NCBI GenBank assembly: GCA_036417435.1
Contig: CM070899.1
Coordinates: forward strand, 147,760,237 to 147,824,236
Direction of reading: 5' to 3'
DNA length: 64,000 nt
From: Inia geoffrensis
Taxonomy: Eukaryota; Chordata; Mammalia; Artiodactyla; Iniidae
Shown: positions 9,551 through 20,813 of the stretch, one piece after another
How the letters are laid out: every line of letters begins with the position of its first letter
Numbering within the stretch: the first letter of the stretch is position 1
Notes under the pieces: model-generated
The model's input: the letters and a program-made list of their open reading frames with translations, nothing else
Database searches by the model: none
What the model was told of the DNA's origin: nothing
Made by a program: the position numbers and the translations under genes

Positions 9551-11620
9551 TAAACCCAAAAGTAAATTGCATGTGGTTCCATAGTATGGGTTCATCCACA
9601 CATGAACAACATTGTATACCTTCCTTTAGTCCTAATTAAAAGGATTCCTTCAGGTAACTTCAACCTCAGCCAGCTGGACCAGCTGACTACTGAAGCCTCA
9701 GATATGGTGGCCAGAGCGAGCAGTGGGAATGAGTTACACCCCTGCTAAACGCGGCCTGAAGGAGGCCTGTTCTGCTCGGAGAATGCAATACAATATAAAT
9801 GCACATGTCAGTTGAAATCCTCACGGATCCCGTACTAAAGCTGCCCAAGTGGGGCTGCTCAGTTATTTATTTTGTCTGTCTTGCTATGTTCTTTGTATTT
9901 ATTTTACTTACTTTGGGTCACATGGTGATCATTTAAGGAAAGAAGTGTACTTCATGTTTTCCTTGTCACTGTATTACTCTGTTTTTGACTGAATTGATAA
10001 ACCCTTCCTGGGGTAGACACTCCATAGAAATATTTTTCATGGGAAGGAGGAAAAAGAGGAACAGTTCATGGAATGAAATTATAAAAGCTTCATTTTATAA
10101 GGGTGATGACAAATGTGCTAGGCCTTTTTGTAATATCCATAACCAAGAAACAGAAACTGTACAGGGATGAATATTAGTGTCTTTCATAAGATATTTTCGT
10201 ACATACTGGAGGTCATTAATTGGGCAATATTTCTATGAATTTCAAACCAGGACATCTCCAGAGTCCTAAATGACATTTCCAGCTTTATACTGCCATTCAT
10301 TGTCTTTTAGTTTGTTTTATTTGTTTTTACAATACATGTTAAACATTTAGACCCATAATTTATTGTAAAATATGCTCTGCAATTTTTGCGCATGGTTTTA
10401 AGAAAACCCCCATTAGCATTTAGCAAGGGTGACCATTCATATGGTTTTGACAATTTATACCAGTTTTCCAGGGCAATCCCTGTTTATACCTGATTTCCCA
10501 GTGTGATTACTCAACAGTACTCTCAAAAGTACGGATGACATATTTTGTGGCCACATAAAAGGGGCTAATAGAGTCACAGCTTATTAGACTTTAGCACTGG
10601 CAGTTTCTGCATTTGATTGGACCAGTTCTTACTAGCTGAGTCTTCTCCAAGAATTGAAACTCACATTCCTAAACTTTCCTTGGGATCCAAACATAGTGAA
10701 CATAATAATAGAAGTTGGCAAAGCATAAGGACAAAGACCTTCTCCCTTTTCCCTTCCTATTCCTGACCTTGTAGACAGAAGTAAAATACGAAGTAGAAGG
10801 GGTCTGAAATACTCCAGGGATCTCTGTCCTCCATTTTATGGGTGATGATAGGGGGATCCAGTGTTGCCAGTAGCCATTGGATGGCTTGTCCCCTAGACCA
10901 GCATACTTTTCAATCCTATCAGCATAAAAGGGGTCCTAGATAAGCTCATTAAAAGGGAGGGATCTGAAAAACTGAGCTAACATGAAGGTAGAATTGTCCA
11001 CAAATCCAAATGAAACTCTGGGCATTTGGAACTCTCATCAAGGGCAGCTTTGGGTAGAAAACTGTACAACAGAGTCGGACAAAGAGGAAGCTTTTGGTGC
11101 CCCTCAGTGCCAACAGCAATACCTTGGCTTGAGGGACCGTATCCATTACGATTAAGTACCTCAAAGTAGGGCGGAAAATGTTAAAGAGAAATACTCTAGG
11201 GAAGGTCAGATCTAAATCTTCCTTTTAACATTCTCCATTTTCCTTCTCATCTTTTTTCTATATATACTGAGTGCTTTAACTGCTATACTTGGAAATAAGC
11301 TACTGCTTAGTGTCCTGTTCAGGGACAGTGTTGAGTAGAAGATACACTTTGTGTTTTTAATATGTGCTTAATTGTTGTTTAATGCATTGATTTGAATTCT
11401 ACCTTTTCTCTGAGAAAATGAAGCAAGAGAAAATCTGAAATGGGGAAGATTATGGCTGGAACTAAGGACTCATATGTTCACCATAGGCATTGCCACTCAT
11501 GAGGATGGGTTAACAGCAGAGTTCACAGAATAACAGCTGAAGGTTTTCAAGAATACTTTGGATTCCTACCTGCCTGGGATGTTAGGGATGAACTAAGTCT
11601 TTCTGAAAGCAGCAAGGTAC
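9551..11620. other. Long unique stretch, nothing recognised
   Basis: About 2 kb without a repeat I can name. ORFs stay under 75 codons and show no domain. Sparse ancient repeats may lie below what can be recognised by eye. Confidence 0.4.
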
Positions 11621-11635
11621 ATGAAGCCCTTTCTT

Positions 11636-12176
11636 CTTTTTACATTTTTAAATTTTTAATTTTTTATTAAAGTATAATTGATTTACAGTGTTTCAGACAT
11701 GCAACAAAGTGATTCGGTTATACATACACACACATATATGTGTGTGTATATATATTCTTTTTTCAGATTATTTTCCCTTATAGGTTATTACAAAGTATTG
11801 AATATAGTTCCCTGGACTATAAAGTAGGTCCTTGTTTTTTATCTATATAGTAGTGTGTATCTGTTAATCCCAAATTCGTAATTTATTCCTCTTCCCTTTT
11901 GGTAACCACTAGTTTTTTTCTATGTCTGTGAGTCTATTACTGTTTTGTAAATAAGTTCATTTGTATCATTTTTTTAAATTCCACATATAAGTGATATCAT
12001 ATGATATTTGTCTTTCTCTGACTTAGTATGATAACCTGTAGGTCCATCCATATTGCTGCAAATGGCATTATTTCATTCTTTTTTTATGGCTGAATAATAT
12101 TCCATAGTATGTGTGTGTATATACACACATATAAAACAACTTTATCCATTCATCTGTCAATGGACATTCAGCTTGA
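11636..12176 (-). mobile_element. 5'-truncated L1, 3' end
   Basis: Reverse complement of an L1 3' UTR and end, with the AT-rich 3' tail at about 11640-11670. A perfect 15-bp target-site duplication, ATGAAGCCCTTTCTT, lies at 11621-11635 and 12177-12191. This proves the element's limits and target-primed insertion. Two internal (CA/TA)n patches (11728-11755 and 12108-12133) sit at L1 positions that are also expanded in other copies of this window. Confidence 0.93.
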
Positions 12177-12191
12177 ATGAAGCCCTTTCTT

Positions 12192-13566
12192 GCCTTGTGA
12201 TTAAATGACTTTGCACATTTGGAGGCTCATGTTCTCAGTGATCACTGAAGGAAAAAAGCATAATTGAAAGGTTTATCTTCCTGATTTTCTTAGTGTATTC
12301 CAGAGCAGGTAGCCTCAGAGAATGAAGCCGTGGACAAGTGAAGACGGAGAAACAGAACAGACCTAGGAGGGTAACTATGGCTGCTGACTTCACAGAGGGT
12401 TAAGTGTGCTTCTATTCTACTTCACTGTGCCCCCTCACAAAGGCATTGCCAAGGGTACTCATTCCCTGGGTTACTAGGTCGTGAGAACCTTAGGTCTGGA
12501 ATAGAAGGCAGGGTAGTCTCTTTTGCAAGGTTTCCGTCGTACTCCAGAGCCATGGGAAAATAGACGTGTACTTGTATCTCTAGTGCTGGCTTAAAACGTG
12601 TCAAACTTGGGAGCTTTGCCTCTGCTTTCCTCCAGGGCCAGCCTTGTGGCAGAGCTGTATGAAGTGGGTCTATTCTACCCCACTGAAATTGAAAAAAAAA
12701 TTCTAAAACTTTACCTTGGCAATATATGCATGATAAATAGAAAAGAGTAAGAAAGCTGTGATTTTTCTTTGAAAGTAAAAGTTTAAAAAAATGCATTGAG
12801 CATAATAGACTGTCAACCACACTATCAAACTGAAAATTATAGCTGGACTCAGCAGACTTACAACGTAAATTTGACAGATAGGGCAGCAACCAAGTGTTGA
12901 ACAAATGCTGCCTGGGATCATAACTTCAATTCATCTCTGAGGAATCAACATGAAAGGTTTACTCTCCCAGATACTCATAGCCCTATAATTTCAGGGTCTG
13001 TTCTCACTATGTGGGTGAATACAACCTTGAACTATGTCTACATTTTTCATTTTATTTCAGGCAAATGAATTCCTCACAGGACATGTTGTTTGTGCAGTCA
13101 GGCATCCTTCTTATCATTGCCTTTGCGCTTTGCTGTGAATAATGCCAAGGTAGCCAGAGACATAAATAAAATGGAACCTAAGAAAAATCCATGTTGCAAC
13201 AAATAACAATACTGACTTTGATGAATATTCTTTACTCTTGCCCACACTGGCCTGAAGTTCAGTCAGCTCTTTAGCCTTCAATGACTGAGTTTGGGGTTGC
13301 TTTTCTGGGAGATCAGTGCAATGAAATCTAGCCTATTTTGATTCCAGCATTTCTTTCTTGGAAATAGAGTGTCTGCTTTGACTTACCCAATCTTGGAATT
13401 TGTAAGACTCTGAAAACTAAAGCATAATATTTGCCTTGTTGTATATTGGGGGAATGCCCACAAAATGCAAGTCATTATTTCAGTGCATAGGGTTTAGTTG
13501 TGATATATTGGATTTTCTTGACTCAGGATTTGCTCAGCACCCCATGGCGGAATTTAGAGATTGAAG
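12192..13566. other. Mostly unique sequence
   Basis: The 160-codon minus-strand ORF at 12422-12904 has no recognised domain and runs through low-complexity and AT-rich sequence. Nothing else was identified. Confidence 0.4.
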
Positions 13567-13720
13567 AAACATATATGTATATATATATATTTTTTTTTTT
13601 TTTTCAAGTGCTGGACACTGGTCTAGATCTTAGGGAAGCACAGACATAATCTAGTCCTAAAAAGCACATAATCAAGCTTGAGAGACAGACCCAGAAGAGC
13701 GAATCATTAATAACCACACA
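13567..13720. repeat. (TA)n(T)n tract and possible old LINE fragment
   Basis: A TA/T run at 13567-13604 is followed by AGTGCTGGACACTGGTCTAG and a CACAGACATAAT region. That is the kind of sequence seen in ancient LINE-like repeats, but family assignment is weak. Confidence 0.4.
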
Positions 13721-13927
13721 TCATAATACACATTTTAATGTCTGCATCAGTAAGTTGTTGTGCAAGCAGAAAAGAGGCACATTGAATTAATTTTGTTTAA
13801 GAGGAACAACAGAAGTATCACAGGCAGTAATTAGGGTTTCAAGCTGGACTTTGAAAGAATAAGGATTTTATAGGATTTGTGAGGAAGTAAGGTTGGATTA
13901 TAGTTTAACTTTGAGTTACATATTTTT
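13721..13927. other. Unique sequence
   Basis: Nothing recognised. Confidence 0.4.
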
Positions 13928-13939
13928 AAAAAAGGATTC

Positions 13940-14253
13940 TTTCATTTTTTAATTCTTTTATTGAAGTATAGTTGACTTACAATGTTGTGTTAGTTTCAGG
14001 TATACAGCAAAGTGATTCAGTTTTATATATATATAATATATATATATATTCTTTTTCAGATTATTTTCCATTATAGGTTATCATAAGATATTGAATATAG
14101 TTCCCTGTGCTATACAGTAAGTCCTTGTTATTTATCTATTTTATATATAGTAGTGTGTATCTGTTAATTCCAAACTCCTAATTTATTCCCCCCACCCTTT
14201 CCCCTTTGGTAACTATAAGTTTGTTTTCGATGTCTGTGAATCTATTTCTGTTT
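13940..14253 (-). mobile_element. 5'-truncated L1, 3' UTR only
   Basis: It shares with the L1 at 11636 the antisense 3' UTR words ACAGCAAAGTGATTCAGTTT, TTTTTCAGATTATTTTCC and TAGTGTGTATCTGTTAAT. A likely target duplication is AAAAAGGATTCTT (from about 13928) against AAAAAGGACTCTT (from about 14255), with one mismatch. An internal (TA)n lies at about 14026-14050. Confidence 0.88.
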
Positions 14254-14279
14254 AAAAAGGACTCTTAATGTCAGTGTTT

Positions 14280-14475
14280 ATTATGTGACAGGAGTAGTGC
14301 TAGACATTTAATATTATAAAAGCCTATTTAATTATGATGACAACCCTATGGGAGAGTTAATATTAAAACCCTCTATGCAGGTAAGGAAATTAAGACCAGA
14401 GGTTAAGTTACTCCAGGTCACCCAGCTACCAAGTAGTGAAGCTGGGATTTGAACCTGGTCTGTCTGACTCCAGCA
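14280..14475 (-). mobile_element. MIR SINE, antisense
   Basis: Reverse complement of MIR, with TCACCCAGCTACCAAGTAGT, GAAGCTGGGATTTGAACC and GGTAAGGAAATTAAGACC. It is close to full length. Confidence 0.88.
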
Positions 14476-14654
14476 TCCCAGTTTGTAGTGACAGCTCTGC
14501 AATGAAGACAAGAGTTATTTCACTCAACATATTTAAATTATCAGTATTTTAATGGGACCTATTTGCTTACGAGCCGTGAGACCCTGCTATGAACCCACTT
14601 GCCTGAACTGGGCCTGACACAGAGTCAGCACAGTTGGTGTCCGACTTGGACTCT

Positions 14655-14850
14655 GGGACTCTTCGTTTCAGTGTCAGCTTCACTACTCAAGTAATCTTGG
14701 AAAAGTTACATAAAACCAGGTAGCCCTGTCTCCTGGTCTGTAAAATGAATTATACCAGTTTCTCCATTATGCAGTATTTGGTAGGATGAAAGGAAGTGGC
14801 ATATGTGGATGGCTTAGCACAGTGCTGACACATAATGAATCATACATGAA
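14655..14850 (+). mobile_element. MIR SINE
   Basis: Forward MIR, recognisable by AATCTTGGAAAAGTTACATA, GTCTGTAAAATGAATTATAC and the 3' GCTTAGCACAGTGCTGACAC. Its 5' part is weak. Confidence 0.75.
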
Positions 14851-15111
14851 GGTACTGGTTACCATATATTTATATTTCTGAGTAATTTGCGATCTAGCAA
14901 TTCCAACTCTCCCCATCTTTACATCAAGGCCATGCTCAAAGTTTGCTTTCTACTCAGTATTAGAAAGTAAAACAACTTCATGTAAAACTTTCTGTAACTC
15001 AGACTGACTTTCATCCTAATTAGTATTAGCTGATAAGATTTTGTTTTACTTTATTAGTAATCCTGGGTGTTTATGTGGTGTCTGACAAGCCATAGGAACC
15101 CACATGCATTT
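14851..15111. other. Unique sequence
   Basis: Nothing recognised. Confidence 0.4.
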
Positions 15112-15450
15112 TATCTTATTTTAATTTAATTTAATTTTACTTTATTTTATTTTTTATTCAATGTTTTTAAACTAAAAAAAAGAAAAAAAAAAAGTTCACT
15201 CATTTCTCCCGCCCCACGCCCACCCCTTATCTCTTGCAACCACCAATCTTTTCTGTGTCTGTGAGCTTGGCTATTTGTTTGTCTGTTTGTTTTGGTTTTG
15301 TTTGTTTTGTTTTTTTACATTCTACAGACAGGAGAGATCACATGGTATTTTCTTTTTCTGTCTGACTTATTTCATTTAGCATAATGCCCTTGAGGTCCAT
15401 CTATGTTGTTGCAAATGGCAAGATTCTTTTTTATGGCTTAATAATATTCC

Positions 15451-15493
<43 letters not shown>

Positions 15494-17095
15494 ACACACA
15501 CACATATGCATATACATATAAAATTTCTTTATTCATTTTCATCCATCAACACACTTAGGTTGTTTCCACATCTTGGCTGTTGTAAATAATGCTACAAAGA
15601 ATATGGGGGTGCATATATCTTTTAGAGTAAGTTTTAATTTTCTTTGAATAAACACCAAGAAGTGGGATTACTGGATCATATGGCAGTTCTATTTTTAATT
15701 TTTTAATGAACCTCCATACTGTTTTCCATAGTGGCTGCACCAATTTATATTCTCACCAACAGTGCACAACGGCTCCCTTTTCTCCACAATCCTCACCAAT
15801 ATTTCTTAATTTGTTGTCTTTTTGATAATAGCCATTCTAACAGGTGTGAGTTGTTATCTCACTGTGATTTTGATTTGCATTTCCCTGATGATTAATATGT
15901 TGAGCACCTTTTCATGTACCTGTTGGCCATCTGTGTGTCTTTTGGACAAATGTCTATCCGCATCTTCTGCCCATTTTTTATACTCTTTTTGTTTGTTTTC
16001 CTACTAAGTTATACAAGTTCTTTATATATTTTTGTTATTAGCCCATTATCAGATATATTATTTACGATTATTTTATCCTATTCGGTAGGTTACCTTTTTA
16101 TTTTGTTGATGGTTTTCTTTGCTGTGCAGAAGCACTTCAGTTTTAGTTTGTTTATTTTTGTTTTTGTAGCCTTCGCTTTTGGTGTCAGATTAAAAAAAAT
16201 GCTTGCCAACACCTATGTCAAGGAGCTTAATGCCTTTGTTTTGTTCTTCTTCTAGGAGTTTTGTTGTTTAAAGTCTTACATTCAAATCTATAATCTATTT
16301 TGAGTTAACTTTTGTGTATGATGTAAGATAGTGGTCCAGTTTCACTCTTTGGCTTGTGCCCAGTTTTCACATTCACCATTTATTGAAGAGACTGTTCTTT
16401 CCCCACCATATGTTCTTGGCTCCTTTGTCATAAATTAATTGACGATATATGCATGGGTTTATTTCTGGACTCTCTGTTCTATTCCATTGATCTATGTGTC
16501 TGTTTTTATGTCAATGCCATACCTGTTTTAATTACCAAAGCTTTGTAATATAATTTGAAATCAGCGAGCTTGATGCCTCTAGCTTTGTTTATCTTTCTCA
16601 AGATTGCTTTTGTGGTTCCATACAAATGTTAGGATTGTTTGTTCTATTACTATGAAAAATGCCATTGGAATTTTGGTAGGGATTGCATTGAATTGGTATA
16701 TTGCTTTGGGTAGTATGGACATTTTAGCAATATTAATTCTTATAATCAATGGACATGGACTATCCTTCCATTTATTTGTGTCCTTCAGTTTCTTTCATTA
16801 ATGTCTTGTAGTTTCAATACACAAAACTTTCACCTCCTTGGTGACGTTTATTCCTAGGTATTTTAATCTTTATGATGCAGTTGCAAATGGATTTGTTTTC
16901 TTAATTTCTGTTTCTGATAGTTTGTTATTAGTGTAAAGAAACACAAAAGATTGTCTACTGATTTTTATCCTGCAACTTTACTGCATTTATTTAACAGTTT
17001 TTTGATGGAGCCTTTAAGGTTTTCTATATATAATGTCATGTCATCTGCAAATAGTGGCAGTTTTATTTCCTCCTTTCTAATACAATTTCCATGTG
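15112..17095 (-). mobile_element. 5'-truncated older L1 (RT motif to 3' end)
   Basis: About 2 kb of antisense L1. On the minus strand it begins near the reverse-transcriptase catalytic ADD codons (complement at about 17036-17046), passes through the rest of ORF2 and ends in the 3' UTR at about 15112. An open piece of the ORF2 carboxy end is visible at 15555-15743 ([15 protein letters not shown]). The rest is broken by frameshifts and stops, and divergence suggests an L1 older than the one at 20.8-27 kb. The possible target repeats (ATGCATTT at the left, GTGCATTT at the right) are weak. The plus-strand hydrophobic ORFs here are antisense shadows. Confidence 0.9.
15453..15505. repeat. (GT)n(AC)n mirror microsatellite inside L1
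   Basis: About 18 GT units are followed by TACACACACACACA. It lies at the L1 site immediately next to the AATGGAATATTA-type word, where the L1 copy at 12.1 kb also carries a short GT/AC array. Confidence 0.95.
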
Positions 17096-17149
17096 CATTT
17101 AAAAATGTTACTGCTTACTTAGTAGACTGTATCTGCTTGGGGACTGAAT

Positions 17150-17575
17150 TGTAATAATTACACTAGAATCTACTGTGGTGCTGGTCGATGTGATCTCCCT
17201 CTTTGACTTCCTGGAGCCTACCTTCTATCATATCTTCCGTTGAGACTCCTGGTTGCCCTGACATGGGGCAGGCAGTTTAAAATAACCTCAAATGCTTCCC
17301 CTTCTTTCAGCAGAGCTGAATATCCTGGGGCTCTAGGACTGTGCACTGAAATCCACAACAGTTCTGAATCTCCTTTCCCATCATACAGCCCTGGAGCCCA
17401 GGGACTCATCTCATCCTCCCCACCTTCCCCCAAGTTGGGGTCTTCAGTGTTGCTCAGCTCCCAGAACTGAGGTTCAGCTTGTGGCTCAAGATTCTGTTTG
17501 TCTAGGACCCAGCTGAGGGGCTTGTGAGTAGCTTGCCCTGGCATCCAATCTCATGACAAACAACTATGCATGCGT
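17150..17575. other. GC-richer unique block with a 108-codon ORF
   Basis: The minus strand is open from 17544 to 17218 (108 codons, Pro/Glu/Gly-rich). I recognise no domain. The block sits between two L1 pieces and does not match L1. It could be a fragment of an unrecognised repeat, a pseudogene piece or chance. Confidence 0.35.
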
Positions 17576-17579
17576 CAAA

Positions 17580-18065
17580 TTGCAATTAATATAACCCAAT
17601 ATTAATACATTATTATTAACCAAAACCTACTTTATTCAGATGTCTTTAGCTTTTACTTAATGTACTTTTTTTTTTTTTTTTTTTGGTCCCAGGACCCCAT
17701 CCATGACATCACATTACACTTAGTTGTCATATCTCCTATGAGTTTCTTGGACTTTGTTTTTGATGACCTTTATAGTTGTAAGGAGTACTGGTCAGGTATG
17801 TTGCAGAATGTCCCTTAATTGGGATTTGTCTGGTATTTTTCTCATGATTAGATTGGGGTTATGGGTAAAACCCAGAAAAAGTCATTTTCATGGGTAAAGG
17901 TCATGGGTAAAAAGTCATTTTCATCACGTCATACTAAAGGTAATTCTATTAACTGACATCCTGCTATTGATGTTGACCCGGCTGAGTTGGTGTTTTTCAG
18001 GTTCCTTCACTGTAGAGTTACCATCTTTTTTCTCCCATTTCTATACTGTACTCTTTCTGACCAAT
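17580..18065 (-). mobile_element. Old L1 (L1M-type) 3' UTR, antisense
   Basis: The order of AGTTGTCATATCTCCTATGA, GACCTTTATAGTTGTAAGGA, GGGATTTGTCTGGTATTTTT and ATACTGTACTCTTTCTGACC is that of an old mammalian L1 3' UTR read backwards. It carries a 33-bp internal duplication in which AAAAAGTCATTTTCAT occurs at 17876-17891 and 17909-17924. Confidence 0.75.
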
Positions 18066-19740
18066 GGTATTCACTTAAATAATATCAGGTCGCCACCAAA
18101 GATTGCAGAGATAAAGAAGAGCTTAGTTAGATAAAAACCTGAAGGAGGTCAGGAGATCTAAGGCCTGAGGCTATTCTGTTTTGGGTTTAATTTGTTCCTG
18201 GGTCTGCTGGCAGGAAAAATTGAAAGAATTTTCTTTGAGAACAATGAGGAGAGGGCTTCTGGCAGATGTAAGCCAATATGTCAGCCTAGGGACAGGCCCC
18301 ACTGATGGGAATGACCCCTGTCCCCATACTCCCTCAGGGTGCTGGCAAGGGGCCAGGCTGCAGGGCCAGCAGGGGCCACGCTGCAGATCCCTCCTTGTGC
18401 TCTCATCAAGGCTGACTTTCACAATGTGCAGAACAAAATGGCCAAGGGTGGCTCAGCTGTGGCTCACGCCAAGGGAAGTCTGACATGCACCAGCTAAAGC
18501 TGATGGTCAGCAGCCTGGTAGCACCGAGGTGGAGTGACCCAGCTGGACTTGGAGAGATGAGGATTCTGAGTGAATTCCTTGAAAGAAGATGCAGTTCCTT
18601 TCACTTTCTTTTTGGCCATTGGCCACATCTTTAATGGATGGTTAGAGGACTCTTATACAGAGTCAGGATGGATAGCATCTTTCTAAATAGGCCTGTTTAG
18701 CTCCTTCTAGAAGGGGATGGTGGCAGATCCTGCTCAGGAATGTTCCATGGAAATTAAATCAGTGTTAGATTGGGAGCAAGTCTCAGGGAAACATTAAGTG
18801 GAATATATTTATCTGAGGAAACCAGTTACTCCAAAATCCTCCCCTTGATACATAGATGTGTGAAGCACTTTTCTTGGAGAGAGAAGTTTCACCCTCTGTA
18901 GGGGTCTGACCTGTGAGAACTCTGGCATATGCTGTATGGTCACTGGCACCTCCAGGAGGGCATCCCTCAGCCTATGCTGCCAGGAACAACACACACTCAG
19001 TCTCTGAGCTTCAGCCTTTCTCTGTTAGATTTGATGAATTCACTAACATATATACTAGGACATCCAGAAACCAATACTGAGGGAGTGGGGAAGGAGGGGG
19101 TGGGGATATACAGAGCATCTTTCCTGGATAACTCTCTTCTTTCCCTTTCTGGTACCTTGAATTTATCTCTGCAGCCCTTTCCCCTAGGGACAATGCTTTA
19201 TGAAGGAGCCTAAGCTATGAGATCCAGTTTGTAAGGCATTCCTGGCTATTCCATCATCCCAGGCTGGGGCAAATGCAAAGATTTCTAGTTGACCCAGACA
19301 GTGGAGGAATCTACAGGCATCTTAAGACTTGTCTACACATCCAGCCAGTCTTTTTACTGTAGCTGAAACATTTGATCCTTCACTTACCTAGTCATTCCAG
19401 CTTTCAAACAAAATGGAGTCTAGGTAGTTACCTGAACAAATTGACGTTTTTGATGACAGTACTAACCATCTGGGCTAATCACCCCTGTGAAACCAGTTGT
19501 CCACCCAAGTAGAGTTTTATGACTCTTATTTTCTTTGACCTTTATTCTAACTGTCCAGTTATCTGACAACATGTATCTAAAAAGTGAAAAAGGTCCACTT
19601 GCTTTACACTGAATTCAATAGCTGACCTTGCTCCTCAGCTGTCGAGTATACTGTTTAGATCATGAAATTGATGAGGCGAGGAGAATCAATGCTGAGAGGA
19701 GAATAAGCGAAGTGCAGTAGGAGCACAGGAAAGACCTCAC
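18066..19740. other. Unique, moderately GC-rich sequence
   Basis: No repeat or gene was recognised. Overlapping ORFs of 60-100 codons on both strands at 18.17-18.48 and 18.81-19.21 kb have no domain. A weak CTCF-like word with two mismatches to the core lies at 18366-18380. Confidence 0.4.
19081..19105 (+). other. G-quadruplex motif
   Basis: Four G-tracts of at least three, with loops of 3, 5 and 1 nt, satisfy the usual intramolecular G4 pattern. No nearby gene gives it a role. Confidence 0.6.
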
Positions 19741-19744
19741 AGTG

Positions 19745-20010
19745 CAGTTTGCTTACATTTAAATTAACTGATGCTAATTTATTTACTTATTATATTTATG
19801 GGATACACCCACTGCTTATTAGCCCCTGGATACACTTTAAGAGGATCATAAAAAGACACTGCTTGTCATTATGGCTAATTAACATTCAAACTGACTAGCT
19901 AACATTTAAGCGCTAAGAATAAAATCAGTCATGGGCCAGTCAACATTTTCATCAAATGTTCTTAAATAGAATTCATTAGTTGGTTTTCTCTGCTCTACTT
20001 TTCTACCTGC
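19745..20010. other. Candidate conserved noncoding block
   Basis: Repeat-free, AT-rich sequence with dense homeodomain-type TAATTA/ATTAAC words, for example GGCTAATTAACATTC at about 19872. It has no microsatellite and no ORF. This resembles developmental enhancers, but the call is inference from composition alone. Confidence 0.3.
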
Positions 20011-20579
20011 TGCCAAAATATCTGGCATCAGAAAATGTTGGAATTGATCAGGGGAACTATATCGTTACCTCTGTGACAATATCTGATATGTTTCTGGGCT
20101 CATACAAGGTAGTATGCAAAGCTTGATTAAACGGACAAGGCTTCCTCCCAGTAGTGGTTTATAATCCAGCTATAATAGATACAGAAGAAATGAACACGTA
20201 ACACTCAGTCCTGTTGTTCTGGATTTATTTTTCTCACACAGCCACAACAATTACTGAAGCTTATAAATTAGGGTGTGTGTCCAACAGTAAGCATTCTTGA
20301 TTGAATATGTGTGCTAAAAGACCTGTGAGCTACCGTAAATCCATTTGGTTGAAACATATGAAGCACAGGGAAAAATACTGATTGGACAACTCAGATGGTT
20401 ATTCTTGTAATTTCTAGGGGAAGACAAAGGGAAGAAAATTCATTTTTTTGGTCATTAATCTACCCAAGTAAATCTCTACATAAGCACATATGAGTCCCAC
20501 ATTAAAAACATGTTGACATTAAAATTTTCATCCCTGTTTTCTTTATTTTCTTTTTAAAAACTGTCCTACATGTTTTATA
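20011..20579. other. Unique sequence
   Basis: Nothing recognised. Confidence 0.4.
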
Positions 20580-20759
20580 AACAGGTGACATTTTTGCCAC
20601 TGGAGGGGAAGGGGGAATGGAGAGTTAGTTTTTAATGAGTACACAGTTTCAGTTTGGGAAGATGAAAACATTCTAGACATGGTCGGTGGTGATGGTCGCA
20701 CAACAATATGAATGTATTTAATGCCACTGAATTGTCCACTTAAAAATGGTAAATTTTAT
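20580..20759 (+). mobile_element. Old L1 3' UTR fragment
   Basis: TTTCAGTTTGGGAAGATGAA, GTGGTGATGGTCGCACAACA and GCCACTGAATTGTCCACTTA followed by AAAAATGGTAAATTTTATG are the 3' UTR of an old mammalian L1. Its end is cut by the SINE fragment at 20760. Confidence 0.85.
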
Positions 20760-20813
20760 GGGAGTTCCCTGGTGGTCTAGTGGTTAGGACTCGGTTCTTT
20801 CACTGCTGTGGCC
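20760..20813 (+). mobile_element. CHR SINE, 5' 54 bp only
   Basis: It starts with an intact CHR head (GGGAGTTCCCTGGTGGTCTA) and stops abruptly after CTGCTGTGGCC, where L1 sequence begins. SINEs normally lose 5' sequence rather than 3', so the missing 3' part points to a later deletion. Confidence 0.9.

Noticed and set aside
12422..12904. 160-codon minus-strand ORF
   Set aside because: No domain, no promoter or splice context, amino acid content typical of AT-rich noncoding DNA, and another frame of the same strand is open over part of it.
15822..16255. Hydrophobic ORFs resembling membrane proteins on the plus strand
   Set aside because: T-rich antisense of L1 ORF2 translates to Leu/Phe/Ile-rich strings. 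The true coding sense is the minus strand.
18366..18380. Second CTCF-like word
   Set aside because: Two mismatches to the core, one of them in the invariant GGC.
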